This document shows positions 1 through 6,218 of a DNA stretch of 10,075 nt, in pieces. Made by a program: the position numbers and the translations under genes. The notes beneath the pieces are model-generated. The model searched no databases. It had not been told where the DNA came from and was given only the letters and a program-made list of their open reading frames with translations. Where the stretch lies: positions 1-10,075 of the forward strand of contig CAITDW010000124.1 in NCBI GenBank assembly GCA_903891235.1, in the 5' to 3' direction. Origin of the DNA: an uncultured Candidatus Saccharibacteria bacterium (lineage in GTDB: Bacteria > Patescibacteriota > Saccharimonadia > Saccharimonadales > UBA4665). Position 1 is the first letter of the stretch, and every line of letters begins with the position of its first letter.

Positions 1-122
1 AGAATATCCTGAAACAGAACCCCGAAAGCGGATCCTAGAATTGCAAAATATAACAGCTTTTTATAACGCGAGTTATAAAAATTAATATTTTTTAATATTT
101 TTTTAGGTTGAATTTTTCTCAT
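1..122 (-). CDS. N-terminal fragment of an unidentified membrane or exported protein
   Basis: Only the first 40 codons are in the window; the frame is open to the left edge. It starts at an ATG at 122-120 preceded by the best Shine-Dalgarno in the window (AGAAGGA at 135-129, 6 nt before the ATG), which is why I call such a short piece. The translation begins with a very basic stretch (MRKIQPKKILKN..., then SRYKK) followed by a hydrophobic run, roughly residues 25-37 (LLYFAILGSAFGVLF). This is the layout of a signal anchor, an uncleaved first membrane helix or a signal peptide; no lipoprotein cysteine is visible before the sequence ends. Its role cannot be inferred. It begins 56 nt after the stop of the preceding small gene, with no terminator seen between them, so co-transcription is possible. 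Confidence 0.7.
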   Translation of the reverse strand, partial: MRKIQPKKILKNINFYNSRYKKLLYFAILGSAFGVLFQDI

Positions 123-128
123 AATTTT

Positions 129-135
129 TCCTTCT
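129..135 (-). promoter_or_regulatory. Shine-Dalgarno site of the left-edge gene
   Basis: The minus strand reads AGAAGGA, 6 nt before the ATG at 122. It is a strong anti-SD complement and decides the start of the truncated gene. It contrasts with the lack of any such site at most other starts in the window. Confidence 0.7.
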
Positions 136-178
136 TTTCTGAATTGTTTGATTGAAATGTAAAAGTTATTTATTTAAT

Positions 179-658
179 TTAGATTAATGTATTAATTGTG
201 TTTGGCGTCTCATTAACGACTGAAAGATCAAAGTTTTTAATAAATTCATTTATAGTCATTTCAAGGGTGAGTGTTTCGTGGGGCTCATCTCTACTGAATA
301 TAATATTGACTTCATTATTTTGTATTTCCATTCCTCTTATATCTGAATATATTTTTTCTGCATAGAAAGCGAAATTATCATCTATCATATTATCTAAAGT
401 TGTATCCTCACGGTAAAATAAGTTTGATTTACCGATTCGTCTAATTCTTTCCGAATCAGAAATTTTAGATATTTTGAAAAGTGAATCATTTGGTGCATCG
501 ACTTGTATTTCGATGCCGCTGTCGTAATCTATATTTGCCTTACCTCTATTCATATATTTCTGTAAACCTAATCCGTAAATAAATTCATATGTATCTATGA
601 TTGAGTCAACTATAATCTCGGTACTTGGTTGCCTATTCTTTCTTTCGTAAAATCTCAT
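179..658 (-). CDS. hypothetical protein, third copy of a tandem paralogous family
   Basis: A 159-aa soluble-looking protein with no signal peptide or membrane segment and no family I recognise. It aligns by eye with the two genes just upstream. A hydrophobic helix-like N-terminal block (IIVDSIIDTY, residues 15-24) matches VIDTIY of the first copy. A central block NDSLFKISKISD (57-68) matches NNLFRLITKDP and NEIFKLTSKDP. A C-terminal block TINEFIKNFDLSVVN (135-149) matches SSKDFLENYQLDF and STQSFLEDYNLEI. It is the most divergent copy and carries an extra tail of about 10 residues. Its ATG lies 3 nt after the stop of the preceding copy, without a Shine-Dalgarno, so it is probably translated by coupling on the same mRNA. 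Coding is supported by the paralogy and the tight spacing; the function is unknown. Confidence 0.8.
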   Translation of the reverse strand: MRFYERKNRQPSTEIIVDSIIDTYEFIYGLGLQKYMNRGKANIDYDSGIEIQVDAPNDSLFKISKISDSERIRRIGKSNLFYREDTTLDNMIDDNFAFYAEKIYSDIRGMEIQNNEVNIIFSRDEPHETLTLEMTINEFIKNFDLSVVNETPNTINTLI

Positions 659-661
659 AAT

Positions 662-1135
662 TTAGTCTTCGTAGTTATATATTTCTAAATTATAATCTTC
701 TAAAAATGATTGAGTCGAAATTATAATTGATAGTTCTTTACCGATATTATCTAGTTTAGCTGTTAGTTCAATTACACTGTAAGTTTGTATATCATCGCTA
801 CCGAGAGTTATGGTAATCTCATCAATGAAGGCCGGGTTTTGATTGTTAAAGTATTGATTTATTTCATATATCTCTCTTGATCTGTCATTAACGACTGCTG
901 GAGTTTTATTATTTGGGTCTTTTGATGTTAATTTAAAGATTTCGTTTTGATCCGGTTTGAAAGTTATATCCAGGAAGTTTTCCATGTAGAAATCATATTG
1001 TTTTGCCATTTGATTATATCTTTTAGCTAAAGTGTCTGCATTAATGATTGATTCATACAAGTCCAATACCTTCACAGAAACTTCCTTTTCATGTCTAGTA
1101 TGAAAAGTATTAAACTTTTTTTCCGGATTACTCAT
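662..1135 (-). CDS. hypothetical protein, second copy of a tandem paralogous family
   Basis: A 157-aa, acidic, soluble-looking protein with no recognised domain. I start it at the ATG at 1135-1133 (MSNPEKK...), not at an in-frame TTG 18 nt upstream (1153-1151), for two reasons. From the ATG, the conserved tyrosine of the N-terminal block falls at residue 27, exactly as in the upstream paralogue. Also, the TTG lies inside the spacer of an apparent promoter. Shared blocks are VLDLY (23-27), NEIFKLTSKDP (64-74) and STQSFLEDYNLEI (140-152); the central block is offset by one residue from the first copy, so the pair is nearly collinear. No Shine-Dalgarno is visible, and a leaderless transcript is likely. 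The function is unknown. A structural or regulatory role in an envelope or surface process would be a guess. Confidence 0.82.
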   Translation of the reverse strand: MSNPEKKFNTFHTRHEKEVSVKVLDLYESIINADTLAKRYNQMAKQYDFYMENFLDITFKPDQNEIFKLTSKDPNNKTPAVVNDRSREIYEINQYFNNQNPAFIDEITITLGSDDIQTYSVIELTAKLDNIGKELSIIISTQSFLEDYNLEIYNYED

Positions 1136-1141
1136 CGTATC

Positions 1142-1170
1142 ATTACATCGCAAAAACAGTTATTTGTAAA
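1142..1170 (-). promoter_or_regulatory. promoter of the second paralogue, leaderless type
   Basis: The minus strand shows a -35 TTTACA (1170-1165), a 17-nt spacer and a -10 TGTAAT (1147-1142); each hexamer matches the sigma-70 consensus at 5 of 6 positions. The -10 ends 6 nt before the ATG at 1135, so transcription would be expected to begin at or within a base or two of the start codon. It lies in the gap after the stop of the first paralogue. Confidence 0.55.
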
Positions 1171-1198
1171 GTTTTTGAGGTTTTTATATTTATTGATT

Positions 1199-1654
1199 CT
1201 ATTTGTTGATGAAATCTAGCTGATAATTTTCAAGAAAATCTTTACTTGATATCGTAACTATCATTTCATTTTCGTCATCAATTTTATCTACTAATGTTAT
1301 ATATGGTTCAAATTCACCATTATTATTCTTTTCTAAAGATATATTTATGATGTCGGATAAAAAGGGACTTTCTGTAGTAAAGGTGCCTTTGAAATTATTG
1401 TCATTATCCTCAAATTTAACTCTGGTGATTTTTAGTGGATCTTTGGTGATGAGTCTAAAGAGATTATTATCTCCTGCCATGAAGGTACCAATCTCTACAT
1501 TTGATAATCCATTCATATCTGCAGTCGTTTCACTAACTAAATGATTAAATGAACCTGCTATAGAATGTGAATTATAAATAGTGTCGATAACATTACCGAC
1601 CATCACTTCATTTGCATTAGAGCTATAACTGTTATAGCTTTCAATATTTTTCAT
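1199..1654 (-). CDS. hypothetical protein, first copy of a tandem paralogous family
   Basis: A 151-aa protein without a signal peptide, membrane helix or recognised domain. It is rich in Asn, Asp, Ser and Thr. Visible blocks are VIDTIY (22-27), NNLFRLITKDP (63-73), an Asn/Asp-rich middle (82-112) and SSKDFLENYQLDF (136-148). The same three blocks occur in the two genes downstream at nearly the same spacing, so the three form a tandem family that diverged after duplication. Alternating hydrophobic residues in the second half (for example IINISLEKN, MIVTISS) suggest mostly beta-strand structure; this is inference. The gene has its own near-consensus promoter, whose -35 lies immediately past the stop codon of the upstream CDF-like gene. 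Its function is unknown, and I would expect homologues mainly in close relatives. Confidence 0.83.
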   Translation of the reverse strand: MKNIESYNSYSSNANEVMVGNVIDTIYNSHSIAGSFNHLVSETTADMNGLSNVEIGTFMAGDNNLFRLITKDPLKITRVKFEDNDNNFKGTFTTESPFLSDIINISLEKNNNGEFEPYITLVDKIDDENEMIVTISSKDFLENYQLDFINK

Positions 1655-1664
1655 AATATAGAAT

Positions 1665-1693
1665 ATTATATACTAAAAAAACAACTAAGTCAA
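1665..1693 (-). promoter_or_regulatory. near-consensus promoter of the first paralogue
   Basis: The minus strand shows TTGACT (1693-1688), a 17-nt spacer and a perfect TATAAT (1670-1665). This is 11 of 12 consensus bases at ideal spacing and the strongest promoter I can find in the window. The -10 ends 10 nt before the ATG at 1654, giving an expected 5' leader of only about 4 nt with no room for a Shine-Dalgarno. The -35 starts just beyond the stop codon (1697-1695) of the upstream gene. Confidence 0.75.
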
Positions 1694-1694
1694 A

Positions 1695-2339
1695 TTACTT
1701 TACTTTGATCTTTTTCTTATTACTTCTCCATCCTTTATATAGTTGTTGGGCATTATACCAACCGTAACTGACCCCACCAATTTCAAACATGTATTCAGCC
1801 CAATGTGGAGCTTGTATGGCAGCCAGTCCTAAGACTGAAGTTGGAATTACAAAATCCCGTAGTGAATCACGGAATCCAAACTTGTCACTTGTTTTTTTTG
1901 ATTCTCTACCTTTGCGATTAATAAATAAGACTATTGAGTTTATTGCTATAGCTGCAGTTGCAGCTTTTACGTCATTTCTTGCGAAGTCTAATGAATTAAT
2001 TGATTGGTTTAAGCTAAATTTGTCATTGACTATCTCAGAAGCTGTATCATATGTGGATATTGCCGCTGCACCAACTGCAAAAGTAATAGCTGTCCTTCTA
2101 GCTTTGCCTATTACTCCTCTTTTTTCAGATGATGCCTCTATTGCAGCGGCTCCGAATGTCATTGCATCAGTAAACTCTTCCGCGGCTTCTATAATTAGAG
2201 CTGGTTGATTACCCGTTACTCCACCCCATAATTCTACACCTGCAGATAAAGCCCTCAGGACACCTGATTTAGTGAACTTAATTGATCTTTCCTTGGATGT
2301 TCCTTCTACGAATTCATGGTGACTATGTTCGTGTGTCAT
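1695..2339 (-). CDS. CDF-like integral membrane protein with degenerate metal site
   Basis: A 214-aa membrane protein resembling the membrane half of cation diffusion facilitators (CDF; ZitB/YiiP type), which export Zn2+ or other divalent metals by proton antiport. Supporting features are the His-rich N-terminus (HEHSHH, residues 3-8), a first helix resembling CDF TM1 (GVLRALSAGVELWGG, 26-40), then GNQPALIIEAAEEFTDAM (43-60) matching the CDF pattern G-S-x-A-L-x-x-D-A-x-H-x-x-x-D in TM2. Further hydrophobic segments lie at about 84-98, 124-140 and 164-190. The metal ligands are altered: the TM2 D and H are E51 and E54 (D58 is kept), and the TM5 HxxxD aligns with A130 and N134. The protein is also shorter than the usual roughly 300 aa and lacks an evident cytoplasmic metal-binding domain. 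It may be a derived transporter with a different ligand or a non-transporting relative. The family call is by eye only. Confidence 0.55.
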   Translation of the reverse strand: MTHEHSHHEFVEGTSKERSIKFTKSGVLRALSAGVELWGGVTGNQPALIIEAAEEFTDAMTFGAAAIEASSEKRGVIGKARRTAITFAVGAAAISTYDTASEIVNDKFSLNQSINSLDFARNDVKAATAAIAINSIVLFINRKGRESKKTSDKFGFRDSLRDFVIPTSVLGLAAIQAPHWAEYMFEIGGVSYGWYNAQQLYKGWRSNKKKIKVK

Positions 2340-2347
2340 ATATTTCT

Positions 2348-2353
2348 CTTATA
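2348..2353 (-). promoter_or_regulatory. possible -10 element of the CDF-like gene
   Basis: The minus strand shows TATAAG (2353-2348), 8 nt before the ATG at 2339, the same distance seen at gltX and the DUF3048 gene. No matching -35 is found 16-18 nt upstream (the position reads CCCCAA), so the call rests on the -10 and its spacing only. An AAGAG string overlapping it could instead serve as a weak ribosome binding site. Confidence 0.3.
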
Positions 2354-2389
2354 AGATATTATGTCACAATTTGGGGGAAATGTATTTTT

Positions 2390-3847
2390 TTAGTGACCTG
2401 CAGATGGAGCAACTTCGAAGTCAGCTTTTGGTTCACGTCTTTGTTTAATCAATACAGTAGATAAGACAAAGGCCAATACTGCGAAACCAACACCAACTAG
2501 GAATGCATCATGATAACTGTGCACCTGAGCATATGGAGAATTTGGTAATGTGCCAGGATGGTTTTTTACGTAAGCAGTTATTGCGTTAGCCGAGACTCCA
2601 GATAATATAGCTAGTCCAATCGCACCACCAATTTGCTGTGATGTATTGAGAAGTCCTGATGCTAGACCTGATTTTTCTTTTGGAACACCGGAGGTTGCTG
2701 CAATTGTTATCGCTACGAATATGATTCCAAGGCCTAGTGCGATTAATAGAATTCCTGGGAAAACACTTTTCCAGTATGTTCCATTTACCTGTATATTAGA
2801 TAAGTAAAGTAAACCTAGTGCTAGAAATGCAGGCGCTACCATCAAAGGTTTTTTGTAGCCAAACCTTCCAATCACCTTAGACATTCGCGATGCAGTAAAG
2901 CCAATTACAAAAGTTATTGGTAAGAAACTTAATCCAGATTTAACTGGAGAAAAATGTAAGACTTCTTGTAGATATAGTGTTAGAAAGAAAAACATTGAAT
3001 AAAGACATGCAGTAATTGGAAACTGAGTTAGGTTAGCGGCTGCTATATTGCCAACCTTGAAAATATCTAAAGGAATTAAGGGATGTTCCTTTCTTTGTTC
3101 ATTAATCACGAATGACACTAGAAGAACTATGCTAGCTACAAAACATGCAAGAATGTATTGGTTAGTCCAACCCTTTGTTGGGGCCTGTGTTAGTCCATAT
3201 ACTAAAGTCATTACACCAGTTGTGACAAATAGCGCTCCTGAAAGATCTAAATGACGATGCTTAACAGTTGAATGGTAATTATCTACATAATATAATGCAG
3301 CAACTATTACCATAATTCCTATAGGCACGTTAATAAAGAAATTCCATCTCCAGTTTAAGTACTGAGTTAGAATTCCACCGATCAAAACTCCAGCAGCAGC
3401 TCCACCGGCAGCTATGCCTCCCCAAATGCTGAGGGCCTTATTGCGTTCAGGTCCTTCCTTGAAGGTTGCGAGGACTATCGATAAAGCAGCTGGTGACATA
3501 ATTGCCCCAGCTATTCCTTGAACTGCTCGCATAATTTCTAACGTAAGAGAGTTTTGAGATAGTCCAGTAATTAGTGAAGCAATGACGAACAGTCCGACTC
3601 CTAAAGTAAACATTCTCCGTCTTCCGAAAAGGTCAGCAGCCCTACCACCAAGTAGTAAAAAGCCACCGAAAGTTAGTGTGTAGGCAGTAACAACCCACTG
3701 AAGATTTGATGGGCTAGTAAAATGAAGTGCTTTATATATCGAGGGCAAAGCAACGTTAACAATTGATACGTCTAGTACCACCATGAATTGAGCTAGTGCC
3801 ACAATAGCTAATATTAAGTTTTTGTGAGTGGCTTTTTTCTGAGCCAT
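2390..3847 (-). CDS. DHA2-family MFS multidrug efflux permease (EmrB/QacA type)
   Basis: A 485-aa major facilitator protein that should export drugs or other lipophilic compounds across the cytoplasmic membrane using the proton gradient. The length and about 14 hydrophobic segments fit the DHA2 subfamily. Seen in order: the acidic motif in TM1 (VVLDVSIVNVALPSI, with D26), WVVTAYTL at 51-58, motif A GGRAADLFGRRR (67-78), motif B with R107 in RAVQGIAGAIMSPA (107-120), and the glycine-rich antiporter motif C (143-158) followed by WRWNFFINVPIG (166-177), typical of this family. There is no EmrA-like adaptor next to it, as expected for an organism with one membrane. It has its own promoter, overlapped by an inverted repeat, suggesting control by a local or distant repressor; no regulator gene is adjacent in the window. 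The substrate cannot be predicted. Confidence 0.93.
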   Translation of the reverse strand: MAQKKATHKNLILAIVALAQFMVVLDVSIVNVALPSIYKALHFTSPSNLQWVVTAYTLTFGGFLLLGGRAADLFGRRRMFTLGVGLFVIASLITGLSQNSLTLEIMRAVQGIAGAIMSPAALSIVLATFKEGPERNKALSIWGGIAAGGAAAGVLIGGILTQYLNWRWNFFINVPIGIMVIVAALYYVDNYHSTVKHRHLDLSGALFVTTGVMTLVYGLTQAPTKGWTNQYILACFVASIVLLVSFVINEQRKEHPLIPLDIFKVGNIAAANLTQFPITACLYSMFFFLTLYLQEVLHFSPVKSGLSFLPITFVIGFTASRMSKVIGRFGYKKPLMVAPAFLALGLLYLSNIQVNGTYWKSVFPGILLIALGLGIIFVAITIAATSGVPKEKSGLASGLLNTSQQIGGAIGLAILSGVSANAITAYVKNHPGTLPNSPYAQVHSYHDAFLVGVGFAVLAFVLSTVLIKQRREPKADFEVAPSAGH

Positions 3848-3858
3848 AATTTTTATAT

Positions 3859-3863
3859 CTCCT
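3859..3863 (-). promoter_or_regulatory. Shine-Dalgarno site of the MFS gene
   Basis: The minus strand reads AGGAG, 11 nt before the ATG at 3847. The spacing is a little long but there is no better in-frame start. The mRNA would have a leader of about 40 nt, unlike most other genes in the window. Confidence 0.55.
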
Positions 3864-3882
3864 AATTTATATTATTATTTTT

Positions 3883-3900
3883 TATACTACACAAAGTATA
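3883..3900 (-). promoter_or_regulatory. inverted repeat over the MFS -10, candidate operator
   Basis: TATACT-TTGTGT-AGTATA on the minus strand forms a perfect inverted repeat with 6-bp arms and a 6-nt centre. The first arm is itself the -10 hexamer and the second sits at the expected transcription start, the usual position for a repressor operator. TetR- and MarR-type repressors commonly control efflux pumps in this way. Which protein binds is unknown. It is not followed by a T-run, so it is not a terminator. Short A/T-rich repeats can arise by chance. Confidence 0.45.
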
Positions 3901-3923
3901 GCATAAATAATATTTATTTTGAA
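3895..3923 (-). promoter_or_regulatory. extended -10 promoter of the MFS gene
   Basis: The minus strand shows TTCAAA (3923-3918, 4 of 6 consensus), a 17-nt spacer ending in TGC, and TATACT (3900-3895), giving an extended TGnTATACT -10. It lies directly after the zwf stop codon (3927-3925), with no terminator in between, so some read-through from the sugar operon into the permease gene is also possible. Confidence 0.6.
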
Positions 3924-3924
3924 T

Positions 3925-5316
3925 CTAGTAAAGCTGATCCGTAACTGGGCCATGACTACCTTTTTTATATTCCAAAAGTCCATTATCTGATGCTTTCCAA
4001 GATTTTACTATATTATCTAAAGTTTTCCATGAAGCTAAAATTTCATGACTCGTAGAAAATAGAGTATGGTCAGCCCTAAATACATCAATAATTACTCTTT
4101 CATATGCATCTGGATGCTTGACGTCTATATTTTCTTCTAGATAATTTAGATTTAAAGTAGCATTCTTTGTTTTTTTATTAAAGCCTGGCTCTTTAATTAT
4201 AAGTTTCAGTTTAATTCCCTCGTGTGGCTGAATTCTAAAAATTAAATAATTATGTTCTAAATCCTCACGATTCGGTTTAAAGACAACTTTAATTTCTGTA
4301 TATTTTTCATGTAAAGCTTTTCCGGTTCTAAGAATAAATTTAGTTTGATGCCATCTTTTCGTTGATGAGCTGAGTCTGATTGCTGCGAAAGTCTCAATGA
4401 ACGAATTATGGTTACCTACTTCTTTTTTATACCCAGTATATTGTCCACGAATAGATAATTTAGGGACTAGTGAATCTGAAATTGGTTTTAATGATTCAAG
4501 TGCTTTGAGCCTGGCTTTATGAATTGATTCGGATTTTATCTCAGCAGGCATATCTAGAGTCACAACAGACAATAACTGAATGAGATGACTTTGAATGATG
4601 TCGATTAATGCACCAGTTTGTTCATAGAAATCTTTTCTACCTTCAACGTCTATTTTTTCATATGCAGTAATAGCAATTGAATCAATGTGTTTTGAATCCC
4701 AAATGTTTTCAAAAATATTATTTCGTCTGAATATTAATATATTTTGAACTGTTTCTTTAGCAAGGTAGTGATCAATTCTATAAATTTGGCTTTCATGAAA
4801 ATATGCAGACATTGATTTAATTAAATGTTTTGCAGAATTAAGCTCATAGCCGAAAGGTTTTTCTATGAGCAGCCTTGAATTTTCTTTATTAAGTCCATGT
4901 TTTCCAAGTTCAGATACGATATTTTCAGTAACTTTTGGTGGCACTGACATATAAAAGAGATGATTCATCTTAACTTTTGCTTTTTTATCTAAATAATCTA
5001 GAGCTGATTTTAATTTTTTAAATTCACCCATTTTAGATAAATCTATCTGAATAACCTTTAAACTGTCCTCAACTTTTTTTAGTGCAGCCTTGTCGCATAT
5101 TCCATCTTCTTCGTTAATACATAACTCAACATTACTAAGTATGTCTTTTTCGGTTAAATCTTGGCGAGTTAGACCCAATATGACTGTCTCTTTGGGTATT
5201 AAATCGTCCTTAAATAGGTGATAAATTGCAGGCAGTAATTTCCTTTTAGATAAATCTCCAGTTATCCCAAAAATCACTAGAATTGCAGGATCGATAGTTT
5301 TTTGATCTGGTTTCAT
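3925..5316 (-). CDS. zwf: glucose-6-phosphate 1-dehydrogenase
   Basis: Catalyses oxidation of glucose-6-phosphate to 6-phosphogluconolactone with NAD(P)+, the entry to the oxidative pentose phosphate pathway, in the cytoplasm. At 463 aa it is slightly shorter than the common 480-510. Seen: the nucleotide-binding loop GITGDLSKRKLLPA (17-30), EKPFG (152-156), the substrate-binding signature RIDHYLAKE (180-188) with H183, and the region of the catalytic base GALIDIIQSHLIQ (235-247), where H244 aligns with the catalytic His of the Leuconostoc enzyme. RWHQTKFILRTGKAL (321-335) matches the conserved RWxGVPFxLRTGK block. One deviation is that the usual GALRDM reads GALIDI, losing a normally conserved Arg. 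The ATG overlaps the gnd stop by 4 nt (ATGA), and no Shine-Dalgarno is evident, so translation is probably coupled. It is the last gene of the DUF3048-pgl-gnd-zwf run. Confidence 0.96.
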   Translation of the reverse strand: MKPDQKTIDPAILVIFGITGDLSKRKLLPAIYHLFKDDLIPKETVILGLTRQDLTEKDILSNVELCINEEDGICDKAALKKVEDSLKVIQIDLSKMGEFKKLKSALDYLDKKAKVKMNHLFYMSVPPKVTENIVSELGKHGLNKENSRLLIEKPFGYELNSAKHLIKSMSAYFHESQIYRIDHYLAKETVQNILIFRRNNIFENIWDSKHIDSIAITAYEKIDVEGRKDFYEQTGALIDIIQSHLIQLLSVVTLDMPAEIKSESIHKARLKALESLKPISDSLVPKLSIRGQYTGYKKEVGNHNSFIETFAAIRLSSSTKRWHQTKFILRTGKALHEKYTEIKVVFKPNREDLEHNYLIFRIQPHEGIKLKLIIKEPGFNKKTKNATLNLNYLEENIDVKHPDAYERVIIDVFRADHTLFSTSHEILASWKTLDNIVKSWKASDNGLLEYKKGSHGPVTDQLY

Positions 5317-6218
5317 GATTTATTAATTTGGTGTCCACCGAATTTATTTCTGAGAGCAGCTAGTAATTTGGTTCCAAAATTAACTTTACCGGCTTTTGTT
5401 TCAACTCTCACATGATGAGCCTCGAGAATACCAGGCATATCAATCCTGAAGGTTTTTGCTGATTCTAAAGCCCACTGAGCTTCACCTGATTCGGCAACAA
5501 ATCCATCAATACCTTTAAGCTCTGGGTTCTCTTTAAAAATGTCTGCAATTAAACCATTAAGAGTTGAGGAAATAATACTTCCTTTTTGCCAGAGACTGGC
5601 TACATTTTCCAAGTTGATACCTTGATATGGGCCTTCCTTCAAAAGATGATAACCTTCTGCGAGACTTTCCATAACCCCATATTCAATAGCGTTGTGCACC
5701 ATTTTAACAAAATGACCAGATCCACTGATACCAATATATTTATATCCACCATTTGGTAAGGATAATGTGTGAAGAATCGGTTCGATTAATTTAAAGGTTT
5801 CTCGGTCTCCACCAATCATCATACTAAACCCGTTATCGATTCCTAGGATTCCGCCGCTGGTTCCAACGTCCATAAAGTTAATCTGTAATGCTGCTGCCTG
5901 CTGAGAATGAAGTATTGTTTGCCGATAGTCTGAATTACCACCATCAATAATAATGTCACCAATATCTAAAATACTAAGCCATGTTTTTAGACTTTCATCG
6001 ACATGATTGGCTGGTATCATAAGCCATATTATGATTTGCTCAGCACCAAAGGCTTTAGTGACATCACTGGGATTATTGTAGGCTGTCAATCCTTCTAGGG
6101 CTGCTTTCTTGCACTGATTCCAATCTATATCGTGACAAATTACCTCATAATTAGCATCTGATAGCATCTTAGCCATCTGAATTCCCATTTTCCCTAAACC
6201 TGATATTGCTATCTTCAC
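5313..6218 (-). CDS. gnd: 6-phosphogluconate dehydrogenase, decarboxylating, short type
   Basis: Converts 6-phosphogluconate to ribulose-5-phosphate and CO2, third step of the oxidative pentose phosphate pathway. At 301 aa it belongs to the short class (as in Leuconostoc-like and GntZ-like enzymes) rather than the roughly 470-aa dimeric class. Seen: the Rossmann motif GLGKMG (7-12), DGGNS (92-96), DVGTSGG (117-123), the catalytic segment GHFVKMVHNAIEYG (168-181) with K172, N176 and E179, and the C-terminal substrate block KLLAALRNKFGGH (284-296). An acidic D30 at the end of the second beta strand, with no following Arg, suggests preference for NAD+ over NADP+; this is inference from Rossmann-fold rules. 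The start is GTG, supported by AGGAG 7 nt upstream and by the 4-nt overlap with the pgl stop (GTGA). Confidence 0.96.
   Translation of the reverse strand: MKIAISGLGKMGIQMAKMLSDANYEVICHDIDWNQCKKAALEGLTAYNNPSDVTKAFGAEQIIIWLMIPANHVDESLKTWLSILDIGDIIIDGGNSDYRQTILHSQQAAALQINFMDVGTSGGILGIDNGFSMMIGGDRETFKLIEPILHTLSLPNGGYKYIGISGSGHFVKMVHNAIEYGVMESLAEGYHLLKEGPYQGINLENVASLWQKGSIISSTLNGLIADIFKENPELKGIDGFVAESGEAQWALESAKTFRIDMPGILEAHHVRVETKAGKVNFGTKLLAALRNKFGGHQINKS

Noticed and set aside
1789..2208. A 139-codon open frame on the plus strand
   Set aside because: It lies wholly antisense to the CDF-like gene, has no promoter or ribosome site and matches nothing recognisable; it is a shadow of the minus-strand gene.
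3883..3900. The inverted repeat before the MFS gene as a zwf terminator
   Set aside because: The stem is short and A/T-only except for one pair, and it is followed by A residues rather than a T-run in the direction of zwf transcription. The promoter/operator reading fits better.
5313..6217. TGA recoding (TGA=Gly), as in some Patescibacteria
   Set aside because: The TGAs at the pgl and gnd ends sit in typical 4-nt start/stop overlaps at the expected protein ends, and all enzymes read full-length with ordinary Gly codons.
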